Shown here: in pieces, positions 42,589 to 51,160 of the stretch
Layout of the letters: the number at the start of each line of letters is the position of its first letter
Numbering within the stretch: the stretch's first letter is position 1
Source: Lachnospiraceae bacterium AD3010
Lineage (GTDB): Bacteria; Bacillota; Clostridia; Lachnospirales; Lachnospiraceae
DNA length: 64,000 bases
Direction of reading: 5' to 3'
Assembly: GCA_000622025.1 (NCBI GenBank)
Contig: JHWU01000009.1
Coordinates: forward strand, 1 to 64,000
Notes under the pieces: generated by a model
What the model was told of the DNA's origin: nothing
The model's database searches: none
The model's input: only the letters and a program-made list of their open reading frames with translations
Program-made: the position numbers and the translations under genes

Positions 42589-44226
42589 TTACTGTCCAAG
42601 CATTGACGCAAACGAGCTGCTCTGGGCGTTCATCTTCGAAAGCGCCTTTTCCATTGCTGTAAACTTACTGTAGTAATGATCCTCCATCTCGGTCACTTTT
42701 TCTTCCTGCTTCTTGATATCGCTTGTAAGCTTATCATACTCCTTCTGAAGAACCTTATCATCATAAACCTTCATAGCCGAACGGGTCTCTTCTATAAATC
42801 TCATTTCCTTATTCAGACCCTGATACAGACCCTTGAAGAGCTGTGAGAAGAATCCGCTCACTGCTTCGGGATTGGAAGCTATCATCTTTTTAAGTGCGTC
42901 GTCCTTGCTCTTTGAACTCTCGTCATCCGGATCGCCGTCTATATGATACAGACCATGCTCATTCTCTCCGGCCTCAAAGTATCCGAGTGTATTTATTCCG
43001 AAGGCTGAAAGACTGTATGTAGTCTCCTTTCCGTTTGCATCCTTTATATTAATACTCTTTGACAGACCGTCCTTAAAGAGATTGATAAGGGTGCTCAGGT
43101 TATCATCCTTACGAAGCAGGGAATCCTTAATGGTCTTTTCCCATTTCTCTACTTCTTCATCGGACATGGCTTCCTTCTCGTCCTCCGAAAGCACATCATA
43201 ATCTCTGTTGGCCTTCGCGTTATAATAAGTATCCATCTTCTTGATGAGCTCATTATAGGTCTTGAAGAAGTCCTTTATGGAATCATAGATTGTATCCACA
43301 TCCACGCTGGTGGTTATGGTCGAAGCCTTGAACTTCGTAGAATCCAACGAATCCTTTTCGGAAATTCCCTTAACGGTGATATTCAGTCCGTTTATATTAA
43401 AGGTGTTAGAAGCCGATTCGAATTCTGCTCCGTTCAGAACTACCTTTGCGTTCTGCCCTTTGATCTTTACCGGTCCGTTTGTAACTCCGTCAATCGCCCC
43501 GTATTCTCCGGTAGTCTCATTGATAGAATAAGCAAGACCCAGATTTTTCAGGATCTTCTGTCCGCTTGGTCCCGAAGAGGAATAATCAATCTCAAAGTTT
43601 GCATCCTCACCCGATGACTTTGAAGCGATGAAGAATCTCCCCGTATTGGCATCAAAATTCGCACTTAAGCCAAGCTTTGAAAACTTTTCTGCGATCGCAT
43701 CCATGGAATCATCAAGCTTTATGTTGATATCCTTGGCTTCCGCATTTTTTCCGACCTTAACCTTGATACTGATGCCGTCTGCCAGAAGCTGGTTTTTTTC
43801 CTCTGTGGTATAATCGCTGTCCTTTACGATATCCCCGAAGAGAGTAGATGCGCTTACCGATCCTCCATCCTTTGTGGTAAAGGAAGCACCTGTCAGGTAT
43901 CCCGACGTAGCCATCTGATGCACTTCCAGGGTCTGTGAACCCAATACTGCATTGTTATCGGCGGTTACGGTTGCAATATCATTGTCAAGCGTCGCTTTCT
44001 TGGCATTATAATTTCCTTCATAGCGGAGATTGTCAAGCTTTCCGGTGTAAAGAGAATAAACCTCAGAGTTCATACTCTTCCAGATTTCCTGCTTCCACTC
44101 CAGCTTGGTCTGTGTATTCTTTAATTTTGTGGTCTTGTAGCTTGCTGCCGAAACGAGAGCCTGTACTATGGTCTCTGTATCAAGTCCGCTCACAAGTCCG
44201 GTCATTCTGATACGATCTGTACCCAT
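42589..44226 (-). CDS. fliD: Flagellar filament cap protein FliD
   Basis: 545 residues. N-terminus RMTGLVSGLDTETIVQALVSA and C-terminal coiled coil (KEYDKLTSDIKKQEEKVTEMEDHYYSKFTAMEKALS) match FliD (HAP2). It caps the filament and assists flagellin folding. Follows flaG by 19 bases; GAGGTGAGG precedes the ATG. Confidence 0.95.
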   Translation of the reverse strand: MGTDRIRMTGLVSGLDTETIVQALVSAASYKTTKLKNTQTKLEWKQEIWKSMNSEVYSLYTGKLDNLRYEGNYNAKKATLDNDIATVTADNNAVLGSQTLEVHQMATSGYLTGASFTTKDGGSVSASTLFGDIVKDSDYTTEEKNQLLADGISIKVKVGKNAEAKDINIKLDDSMDAIAEKFSKLGLSANFDANTGRFFIASKSSGEDANFEIDYSSSGPSGQKILKNLGLAYSINETTGEYGAIDGVTNGPVKIKGQNAKVVLNGAEFESASNTFNINGLNITVKGISEKDSLDSTKFKASTITTSVDVDTIYDSIKDFFKTYNELIKKMDTYYNAKANRDYDVLSEDEKEAMSDEEVEKWEKTIKDSLLRKDDNLSTLINLFKDGLSKSINIKDANGKETTYSLSAFGINTLGYFEAGENEHGLYHIDGDPDDESSKSKDDALKKMIASNPEAVSGFFSQLFKGLYQGLNKEMRFIEETRSAMKVYDDKVLQKEYDKLTSDIKKQEEKVTEMEDHYYSKFTAMEKALSKMNAQSSSFASMLGQ

Positions 44227-44245
44227 AACCTCACCTCATCTTTCG

Positions 44246-44704
44246 TCAGCGCTTCTCGTCGATAAGGATACCTGCCATCTCCCATACCCTTGCAAGCATA
44301 TCCAGGGTCTTTTCGGGAGGAAGTTCTTTTATTACTTCCTTTGTGTCCTTATCAACGATCTTAATCGTTACTCTGTTGGTCTTGTCATGAATTCCGAAAA
44401 TGGCCTCGGAGTGAGAGATCATCTTTTCATTGATCTTTTCAACCGCCTTCTTTATCTCTTCACTGGCAGTTTTGCTGTTTCCGAGGGCTTCCTGTATGTT
44501 CTCCATGGTATTGGAGCCCGATGACTTCGACTGATCCTGTTCCTTCTCATCATGTGACTCGGGAGCTTCATGCACGATCTTCTTTACGGAATCCGTTCCT
44601 TCGGCAGGAGTTATGGCAACACTGCTCTGTGACGGTTCGGGGGCACCCGATCCGTAGCCTGCCGTCTGTGAAATTGTATTACTGATACTGTTGATTGAAG
44701 CCAT
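44246..44704 (-). CDS. flaG: FlaG-family flagellar protein
   Basis: 152 residues. The conserved C-terminus (FGIHDKTNRVTIKIVDKDTKEVI, then KELPPEKTLDMLARVWEMAG) identifies FlaG, which affects filament length. The N-terminal 80 residues are low-complexity and Ser/Gln/Glu-rich. The start at 44704 follows GGAGGTGTAGAA; an open frame to 44761 has no such site. First gene of the flaG-fliD-fliS unit, with a sigma-28 promoter about 90 bases upstream and a CsrA-type hairpin over the Shine-Dalgarno sequence. Confidence 0.9.
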   Translation of the reverse strand: MASINSISNTISQTAGYGSGAPEPSQSSVAITPAEGTDSVKKIVHEAPESHDEKEQDQSKSSGSNTMENIQEALGNSKTASEEIKKAVEKINEKMISHSEAIFGIHDKTNRVTIKIVDKDTKEVIKELPPEKTLDMLARVWEMAGILIDEKR

Positions 44705-44708
44705 TTCT

Positions 44709-44722
44709 ACACCTCCATGTGT
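44709..44722 (-). promoter_or_regulatory. Predicted CsrA hairpin at the flaG Shine-Dalgarno sequence
   Basis: ACAC-AUGGAG-GUGU: a 4-bp stem with hexaloop holding AUGGA. The text ACATGGAGGT is the same ten bases seen at the flagellin Shine-Dalgarno sequence. A second GGA lies 8 bases upstream. Confidence 0.55.
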
Positions 44723-44792
44723 CCTCGTGTCGTTCCCTTCTACGCGAAGCATCCAAATCAAACGCGCGATATCAGGAGCTCTACACTAGTAT

Positions 44793-44820
44793 TATCGGAC
44801 GAACATACAAAAAAACTTAG
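44793..44820 (-). promoter_or_regulatory. Sigma-28 promoter of flaG-fliD-fliS
   Basis: Minus strand TAAG (44817-44820), 16-bp spacer, TCCGATAA (44793-44800). It lies just past the csrA stop. Confidence 0.75.
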
Positions 44821-44823
44821 GGC

Positions 44824-45039
44824 TTAAAAAAGATTTTTTAAGGCATCCATACCGTCAAGGTTCATAGCGTTCTTATTTGACTCCTGGATCTCAAGGAAGA
44901 TCTCCTTCCTGTACACCGGAACCTCCTTCGGAGCCGCGATACCCACTTTTATCTGATCACCGCGGATATCCAGTATGGTCACTTCTATATTATTATTTAT
45001 CACAAGGGATTCACCCTTTTTTCTGGATAAGGTAAGCAT
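44824..45039 (-). CDS. csrA: Carbon storage/translational regulator CsrA
   Basis: 71 residues. MLTLSRKKGESLVINNNIEV is the family start, with R6-equivalent region and the GIAAPKEVPVYRKEI RNA-binding strand. It represses translation by binding ANGGA sites, classically in the flagellin leader. Its ATG directly follows the fliW stop (TAAATG), so both are coupled. Confidence 0.97.
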   Translation of the reverse strand: MLTLSRKKGESLVINNNIEVTILDIRGDQIKVGIAAPKEVPVYRKEIFLEIQESNKNAMNLDGMDALKNLF

Positions 45040-45501
45040 TTATTTTCCCTCCTTTGCGGCAGACAGGATATCGTAAATAGGGAAGTGTATATCATAACCG
45101 TCCTCGGTAAGTATCACCTGGGCTCCCTTTCTGGTCTTCGCGTTGATGATAACAGGAGCCATAAGGTTTACCGTCATCTTTTCTATCTCTCCTCTGGGAA
45201 CCGTTACGGTCACAAGAACTATGGTATCCTCGGGGACAAGCTCTCCCAGCGGGATAAGGAGGTCATCCTCCACCATAGGATTGTAATCGGGCTTGACAAT
45301 ATGGGGATCCATTACAGGCATTGCAAAAGCAGGCTCATCCAAAGAAAGCAAAAAGCTTAAGGACGAACCGTCAGTCTTTTCCGAATCATGCACAATGGCA
45401 AATTTGTTCAGATCCGGAAAACCAACTATCCCTCCCGGAAATTCAATGATCTTTTCATCATCGATGGTAATCTCTCCAAATAATCTGGTGTTCACTTCCA
45501 T
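45040..45501 (-). CDS. fliW: Flagellar assembly factor FliW
   Basis: 153 residues. MEVNTRLFGEITIDDEKII and GGIVGFPDLNKFAI are the family start; the DPHIVKPDYNP and VTVPRGEIEKMTVNLMAPVIIN blocks follow. FliW sequesters CsrA, and is itself titrated by cytosolic flagellin, so flagellin is made only when it is being exported. AGAGGAGG before the ATG. Pair fliW-csrA is kept as in Bacillus. Confidence 0.97.
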   Translation of the reverse strand: MEVNTRLFGEITIDDEKIIEFPGGIVGFPDLNKFAIVHDSEKTDGSSLSFLLSLDEPAFAMPVMDPHIVKPDYNPMVEDDLLIPLGELVPEDTIVLVTVTVPRGEIEKMTVNLMAPVIINAKTRKGAQVILTEDGYDIHFPIYDILSAAKEGK

Positions 45502-45579
45502 GCTTAAATATCCTCCTCTTTTTTATCATTAAGACTCATCATCTTCATGTCTTCGGGGCACTGCCGAAAAAACCTTTGA

Positions 45580-47238
45580 TCAGATATAACTCACCAGTGT
45601 CTGCTGGCTGATCTTACCCGTTACCTGCAGTGCCGCATTGTAGGAAAGCGTAGCTTCGCTTAAATCCACTGTAAGGGTGGACAGATCGATATTCTCATTA
45701 TTTGAGGTCTGGGTCTGCACCGTTGTCTTGTCCTCGGTAAGTCTGGTCTTTATGAGCTCCAGCCGCTTCACGGCAGTCCCCATCTCCGTTCCTGCTGTAT
45801 TGACGAAATCAAAATACTTTCCTGATCTCGTTATGCCTGTACTGAAGGCTTCATTGACCCGCTGCAGTGCGTATTCCAGTTCCTTTCTCGCTGCTGCCAG
45901 AAGATCCTGTATCTTTTTCTGATCCTCGTCCGAAGAGTATCTGGTAGTATTATTCTTCATTTCCGTCAGACGGTCAACCTTACTCCGGGCACTGTCCATC
46001 AGGTTCAGGTAATCATAGATCTCATCCAGATCCCTGCGGGCATCAAGGGTAAATACATCACAGGCATTGGCATTTACCTTCAGATCCTGGCTGTCACCCA
46101 TATGGTAATTCATAGTCTGTCTATAATCCGTATATACTATCTGCTTTGTCTTATCCGCGGGATTGGCAGGGGTCATGCCCACATCCACACAGTTGAAATA
46201 ATATTCGGGCTTTACATCTCCCTTGTTCCAGCTTGACTTATTATACTGGAAGGATATCTCTATGTTTTCATCGGTCCTGGCATCCGACATGGCTTTGGCA
46301 AGCTTATCCCGAACCGCCTTCCCGAAAATAAGATTGCCGGTGGTAGTATTAAGGTAGACGGTTTCATCACTGTCCGAAATGATACCGACCTCAGTATCAT
46401 TTGTAACAGTCTTAACCGGATAAGGTCCGACCGGCGGAGTCACTCCGTTCACCACAAGATTTCCCACATCTGTTGTGGCAGTCTTTATTTCCCCCTTTTC
46501 ATCCTTATAATCATAGCTTATATTCTGGGGGTTCAACATATCGATATTATCAATATCCTCATACGAAAGACGGAGCCTGTACACATCCACCTTCCCGATA
46601 TCCGTCTCACTGACCACGTTCATACCGTTTATGTCATCATCCGTTATTCCTGTGGTCCCCTTTCCCGGTGTCCCTGAATCTCTCCAGGTATATCCGTAGT
46701 CCTCCAGATCTTCAAGATCAAAGGTTTCCTTTATTCCCACATACTGGTACTTTCCGTTCTGAACGGAGCTCTGACGATCCTCAAAATCCGCGTCCGTAAA
46801 AGTCAGGCTGTCCTGAGTACGGTATCCGGTGAAAAGATGCCTGTCCTCACTTGATGCATTTCCGATGGAGTAATACTCATCCACCACATTTTTCATATCC
46901 TGATAGTAGATCCAGAGATCCTTGCTTTCGTTGGTTCCGTTAGCCGCTGAGGTATACTCCGACTTAAGGGAACGCATAAGCTCTCTTGCTGTGTCAATGG
47001 ATGTCTGCGTGCTTTCTGTCCAGCTTATGGCATCCGATACATTTCTGTCTAGAAACTGGGTAACTTCAGAGAGATTACTCTGGAAGCGTAGAGCCCGAAT
47101 GGCAGTTATCGGATCGTCCGAAGGATCCACAAACTTCTTCTGTGTAGCCATCTGGGTATTGACCTTGTCCATATATTCCTTATTGGCATTGATATTATAT
47201 ATGGAATTGTCATTCATCATCTTACGGGTTACTCGCAT
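45580..47238 (-). CDS. flgL: Hook-filament junction protein FlgL, copy 1
   Basis: 552 residues. N-terminus MRVTRKMMNDNSIYNINANK and the C-terminal flagellin-like helix (ENIDLSTLTVDLSEATLSYNAALQ, then QQTLVSYI) mark FlgL (HAP3). Longer than the usual 300 residues because of a mid-domain insertion, shared with copy 2. The frame is open to 47370, but the extension reads through a dispersed repeat (CHSERSEES), and GGGAGGT before the ATG at 47238 decides. The Shine-Dalgarno sequence is inside a hairpin stem. Confidence 0.92.
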   Translation of the reverse strand: MRVTRKMMNDNSIYNINANKEYMDKVNTQMATQKKFVDPSDDPITAIRALRFQSNLSEVTQFLDRNVSDAISWTESTQTSIDTARELMRSLKSEYTSAANGTNESKDLWIYYQDMKNVVDEYYSIGNASSEDRHLFTGYRTQDSLTFTDADFEDRQSSVQNGKYQYVGIKETFDLEDLEDYGYTWRDSGTPGKGTTGITDDDINGMNVVSETDIGKVDVYRLRLSYEDIDNIDMLNPQNISYDYKDEKGEIKTATTDVGNLVVNGVTPPVGPYPVKTVTNDTEVGIISDSDETVYLNTTTGNLIFGKAVRDKLAKAMSDARTDENIEISFQYNKSSWNKGDVKPEYYFNCVDVGMTPANPADKTKQIVYTDYRQTMNYHMGDSQDLKVNANACDVFTLDARRDLDEIYDYLNLMDSARSKVDRLTEMKNNTTRYSSDEDQKKIQDLLAAARKELEYALQRVNEAFSTGITRSGKYFDFVNTAGTEMGTAVKRLELIKTRLTEDKTTVQTQTSNNENIDLSTLTVDLSEATLSYNAALQVTGKISQQTLVSYI

Positions 47239-47246
47239 AAACCTAC

Positions 47247-47272
47247 CTCCCGGATCCTTATTATTCCGGGAG
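47247..47272 (-). promoter_or_regulatory. Hairpin covering the Shine-Dalgarno sequence of flgL copy 1
   Basis: CTCCCGG (minus strand 47272-47266) pairs with CCGGGAG (47253-47247), which includes the ribosome-binding GGGAG. The 12-base loop contains AAGGA. It would hide the ribosome site unless melted. Confidence 0.4.
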
Positions 47273-47300
47273 CCTTTCCCGGAAGATCTGCTCTTAAGTA

Positions 47301-47328
47301 AAGATTCTTCGCTTCGCTCAGAATGACA
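47301..47328. repeat. Dispersed repeat fragment, AAGATTCTTCGCTTCGCTCA type
   Basis: AAGATTCTTCGCTTCGCTCA followed by GAATGACA, the complement-side form of the repeat at 38598. It lies between the two flgL genes. Confidence 0.7.
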
Positions 47329-47419
47329 AATGCGGAGCTTTGATATCAGCACTTCAGACCCTGAATCCATTCAGGAAAGTAAGGTTTCTTCCGTGAAACC
47401 CGTATATTTAGATGAAAAC

Positions 47420-47462
47420 GGCTGTGCCGATTGTCGCATCTGCTATATATATCGGCACAGCC
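47420..47462 (-). terminator. Hairpin after flgL copy 2
   Basis: GGCTGTGCCGAT (47420-47431) and ATCGGCACAGCC (47451-47462) form a 12-bp perfect stem. On the minus strand GTTTTC follows, so termination is likely but the T tract is short. Confidence 0.6.
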
Positions 47463-47482
47463 ATAAAAAAACTTAGTCTGTT

Positions 47483-49150
47483 TTATAAGAAGTTTACAAG
47501 AGACTGCTGGCTTATCTTTCCCGTGACCTGCAATGCCGCGCTAAATGAGATCGTTGCGGCGTTTACCTCCACCGCCACAGTGGAGATATCGATATTCTCG
47601 TTATCCGATGCCTGAGCCGTAGAGGTGGCCTGATGCTCCGTAAGCCGGTTTCTTATCAGATTCAGCCTGTTGATGGAGGTCCCCATCTCCGTGCCGGCAA
47701 GATTGACAACATCAAAGTAATTTCCGGATCTGGTTATGCCGTTACTAAGCATGGTATCCACCTTTTCCTTGGCGTATTCCGTTTCCTTTTCCGCGGCCTT
47801 TAGAAGATCAGCGATCGTCATCTGCTTTGTAGTATCATACTTCATCTTATCTTCCTGCATCTCCTGAAGCCTTGCCACCTTTTTTTTGGCCTCATCCCAG
47901 GTCGTGAGAGCATCCCTCATCTCATTCAGGTCCCGGCGGGCATCAAGAGTGAAAACCTGGTCGGCATTGGAATTTACACGCACCTGCATTCCTTCACCGA
48001 CATTGTAATTTATCTCCTGACGGTAGCTAAGCAGCTCTCCACCGGAAGGATCAACTGAATTCTGGTACTTAATGGCATTGTCCGCTCCCTTTCCGAGTCC
48101 TATGTCATAGCACTCAAAATAGTGCTCGGGCTTTGCATCTGTTTCCTTCCAGCTGTCGCCGGTCTTATTATACTTAAAGGAGGCTGTAGCCCCCGATGCG
48201 AGCTTCTTTGATATTTCTTCCTGTCTCTCTGTACCGAACAGCAGATTTCCTGTTGTCGTATTAAGATAGATCTTATTCGCATTTGCTCCGGTAAAATCAG
48301 CTTCACTTTTCTCGGAATCCGAAGCTATAAGCTCCACCTCAAAGGAAGTTCCATCTGAAAATTCAAGTTCATAGCTCTTTGTACTGTCAGGCTCTATCGC
48401 CTTGGTGGAAGCATTTTCGCTGTAATAAGTCTGCTCGGCATCCAGATTCTCATATGAGAGTCTCAGTCTGAATACGTTTACGTCCTGTATCCGTGTCTCG
48501 TCTGTCTCACTGGTCACTGTCGTGATGTCGTCATCCGTTATTCCGCTTGATCCCAGAGCGTTTCCGCTGTTATCCACCTTTACGGTATATGAGTAGCTTT
48601 CTATATCATTCAGCTCAAACAATTCTTTTATTGCAACGTAATCATATTTTGCCTCTTCACCGCTGTCTGCGTTTGTCTTCTTTGCTCTGTCGGAAAAATT
48701 CTTCTCACTAAAGGTCAGACTGTCCCCCGTTCGTGCACCGCTGAAGAGGTAGCGGTTTTCGTTGGTGGTATCTCCTACGGAGAAATACTCGTTCACGACA
48801 TTGACCATGTTGTCGTAGTAAGTCCACCTGTCAGTATTCTCGTTTGTTCCGTTCGATGCAGAGGTATACTCAGCCTTCAGGGAACGCATAAGCTCCTTTG
48901 CGGTATCTATTGCTGCACGGGTGCTGTCTGTCCAGCTGGCTGCATCGGTCACGTTCTTTCCGAGATACTGGGTATACTCGGAGAGGCTTCCCCTGTATCT
49001 TAAGGAAGATACGGCAGTCACCGGATCCTTTGTGGGATCGTTAATTTTCTTCCTTGTGGACATCTGGTTATTCAGATCATCCAGAAGAGCCTTGTTTGTA
49101 TTGAGATTGTATACGGACACGTTGTCCATCATCTGATTTGTGATACGCAT
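47483..49150 (-). CDS. flgL: Hook-filament junction protein FlgL, copy 2
   Basis: 555 residues, a paralogue of copy 1 (MRITNQMMDNVSVYNLNTNK at the start; ENIDISTVAVEVNAATISFSAALQ at the end, then QQSLVNFL). The central 200 residues are much more diverged than the ends. AGGAGAAG stands before the ATG at 49150; a longer frame to 49198 reads into a dispersed repeat. It is closed by the hairpin at 47420-47462, so copy 1 may be transcribed separately. Confidence 0.92.
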   Translation of the reverse strand: MRITNQMMDNVSVYNLNTNKALLDDLNNQMSTRKKINDPTKDPVTAVSSLRYRGSLSEYTQYLGKNVTDAASWTDSTRAAIDTAKELMRSLKAEYTSASNGTNENTDRWTYYDNMVNVVNEYFSVGDTTNENRYLFSGARTGDSLTFSEKNFSDRAKKTNADSGEEAKYDYVAIKELFELNDIESYSYTVKVDNSGNALGSSGITDDDITTVTSETDETRIQDVNVFRLRLSYENLDAEQTYYSENASTKAIEPDSTKSYELEFSDGTSFEVELIASDSEKSEADFTGANANKIYLNTTTGNLLFGTERQEEISKKLASGATASFKYNKTGDSWKETDAKPEHYFECYDIGLGKGADNAIKYQNSVDPSGGELLSYRQEINYNVGEGMQVRVNSNADQVFTLDARRDLNEMRDALTTWDEAKKKVARLQEMQEDKMKYDTTKQMTIADLLKAAEKETEYAKEKVDTMLSNGITRSGNYFDVVNLAGTEMGTSINRLNLIRNRLTEHQATSTAQASDNENIDISTVAVEVNAATISFSAALQVTGKISQQSLVNFL

Positions 49151-49172
49151 GTGTTTTCTTCTCCTGTTTACG

Positions 49173-49215
49173 GAAGATCCTTCGGGCTTCGCCCTCAAGT
49201 CAGGATGACATTTTT
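49173..49215. repeat. Dispersed GATCCTTCGGGC / CAGGATGACA repeat
   Basis: GAAGATCCTTCGGGCTTCGC followed by CCTCAAGTCAGGATGACA, between flgK copy 1 and flgL copy 2. Same core as at 13842, 38632 and 53851. Confidence 0.75.
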
Positions 49216-49219
49216 ACCG

Positions 49220-51139
49220 TCATACACCTGTCTGAAGTATTAGTCTGTCATAAATCTCTGTCATTGTCTGGATCACCTTTGCATTCAGATTATACGCATT
49301 CTGGAATTTCACAAGGTCCAGTGCCTCTTCATCATCATCTACAGAGGATACGGAATCCTTCTGGCTCTGTATCGCAGACCTGATATTACCGCTGTTGGTC
49401 TTGAAGGTCTTTGCACTCATTGAATTCAAAGAGATGTCCGAAAGGATACAGGTCAGGAATTCGGCGGAGGTGCAGCCCCTGAATTCCATTACCGATTTAT
49501 TGTCCTTTATCTTCAAAAGCTTATCAACTATGTCTGACGCATCCGTATCCACATCTCCGTCCTTGGATGTGGTGCTCATAAGGCGGGGATCCTTTATTAT
49601 ATTCTCATTTACAAAAAGATTTTCCGCCGTAAGGAAATAGTAATTGTACGGTCCCCCATCGGTACGTTCTTGAGCTGTATCAAAGGATTCCGGATTACCG
49701 TAATCCTCCTTGAACTCCTGAAGACCGCTTTGACTTTTATCCTTCCACTGGAAGAAGGAGGTCGTCATATCCTTACCGTTCAGATCCTGTCCGGTCTTTT
49801 CAATCTTATTGAATCTATAGGCAAACTGGCGCACCCACTGATTCATCTGACTCTGGTAATATGGGATCCCCTGATAATCCACAGCGGTCCCGAGCTCGAT
49901 AGTATTGTCTGTATCCTTTAGCTTGTACTGAAGACCCTCTGTCTTTTCGCCTGTATTTGACATAAAGGAGATCTTATTCAGGGTAAACTCGTAGCTGCTT
50001 CCGTTCCGCGTAACGCTCCAGCTGTCATAGTTGTACTGGCTGCCGTTTATTATAACCGTACCCTTTTCGGCGATATTAAGCTTTGATATCATCTCCTCCA
50101 GGTTTTCATCCGTTATACCCTCAGCGGTAAATTTGATCTTTTTTTCAGTTTCATCATAGTCGGCCTTTGCGGCTTTTCCATGGATTATCTCGTTATTGTT
50201 CCCGTCCCTAAGCTCCATCAATGCTTTAAGGCTTCCGGAAAGATTATCGGCCAGCACATTAAAGGGTGACAGCGTCTCCTTCCAGCGTATATCGTAGAGT
50301 CCGTCCGCATCGGTCTGGTGGTACTTTGATTCCTCCGACCTTCCGATAAGCTCCAGGGTATTGTAATCATAGTTGCTTACAAGGGTATTGCCGTTACTGA
50401 TCTTCACGGTAAAGCGGTTCGCCCCGGTGGGCTTATTATTGTCTGCTTCATTGAGGATCGGTACCTCGGACACCTCTACATCAACTATCTTTGAAAGCTC
50501 GTCAACCAGAAGCGCACGCTTGTCACGAAGCTCATTGGCCTTAGGGCCGGAGAGCTCTATAAGGTTTATCTGCTTATTTAACGCAGCTACCTCCTCGGCT
50601 ATGGTGTTTATCCTTTCAACAGTGGTCTTCACCTCACCGTTTATGGATTCCTGCTCTGCCTTCAGGTTCGCGGAAATATTTCTGAAATACTCCGCTACGG
50701 TCTGGGCAGCTCCCAGAAATGCGGTCCTTGTTGAGGTCTGTCCGGGATTCTTGTCAAGCTCCTCAAGTGCTGCATTGAATTTATTATAGATGGTAGAGAA
50801 GCCGTTTACGGTACTGCTGTCCTCAAAATACTTCTCTATCCTTATCATATGGCTCTCCTGGGTCTCATAGCGTCCCACGTCAGCCTCATTTGCCCGGTAT
50901 TTGCTGTCCAGAAAAAGGTTCCTGTACTGCTCAATTCCCTTGACTGTAACGCCCGTTCCCTGCATACCGTAGGAAGTATAGGTACGAAGAGCGTCAGATG
51001 CCTTCCTGTTGGTATACTGTTTGGTATAGCCCTCGGTCTCAACGTTTGCAACGTTATTTGCCACAGTGTTTTCAGCCGCCTGATATGCAGTTAATCCGGA
51101 GTATCCGATCATAAGACCGAAAAATTGTGATGTACCCAT
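49220..51139 (-). CDS. flgK: Hook-filament junction protein FlgK, copy 1 (long)
   Basis: 639 residues. N-terminal D0/D1 (GLMIGYSGLTAYQAAENTVANNVANVETEGYTKQ) and C-terminal D0 (DLVKFQNAYNLNAKVIQTM, then TEIYDRLI) are FlgK (HAP1) hallmarks. The middle is longer than in copy 2, giving a larger exposed domain. TTGGAGGGAAT precedes the ATG. Overlapped in function with the adjacent copy; see the duplication finding. Confidence 0.93.
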   Translation of the reverse strand: MGTSQFFGLMIGYSGLTAYQAAENTVANNVANVETEGYTKQYTNRKASDALRTYTSYGMQGTGVTVKGIEQYRNLFLDSKYRANEADVGRYETQESHMIRIEKYFEDSSTVNGFSTIYNKFNAALEELDKNPGQTSTRTAFLGAAQTVAEYFRNISANLKAEQESINGEVKTTVERINTIAEEVAALNKQINLIELSGPKANELRDKRALLVDELSKIVDVEVSEVPILNEADNNKPTGANRFTVKISNGNTLVSNYDYNTLELIGRSEESKYHQTDADGLYDIRWKETLSPFNVLADNLSGSLKALMELRDGNNNEIIHGKAAKADYDETEKKIKFTAEGITDENLEEMISKLNIAEKGTVIINGSQYNYDSWSVTRNGSSYEFTLNKISFMSNTGEKTEGLQYKLKDTDNTIELGTAVDYQGIPYYQSQMNQWVRQFAYRFNKIEKTGQDLNGKDMTTSFFQWKDKSQSGLQEFKEDYGNPESFDTAQERTDGGPYNYYFLTAENLFVNENIIKDPRLMSTTSKDGDVDTDASDIVDKLLKIKDNKSVMEFRGCTSAEFLTCILSDISLNSMSAKTFKTNSGNIRSAIQSQKDSVSSVDDDEEALDLVKFQNAYNLNAKVIQTMTEIYDRLILQTGV

Positions 51140-51160
51140 ATTCCCTCCAATGTCATACTG

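Noticed and set aside
47239-47370. N-terminal extension of flgL copy 1
   Set aside because: It translates the dispersed repeat (CHSERSEES) and the internal start has a clear ribosome site.
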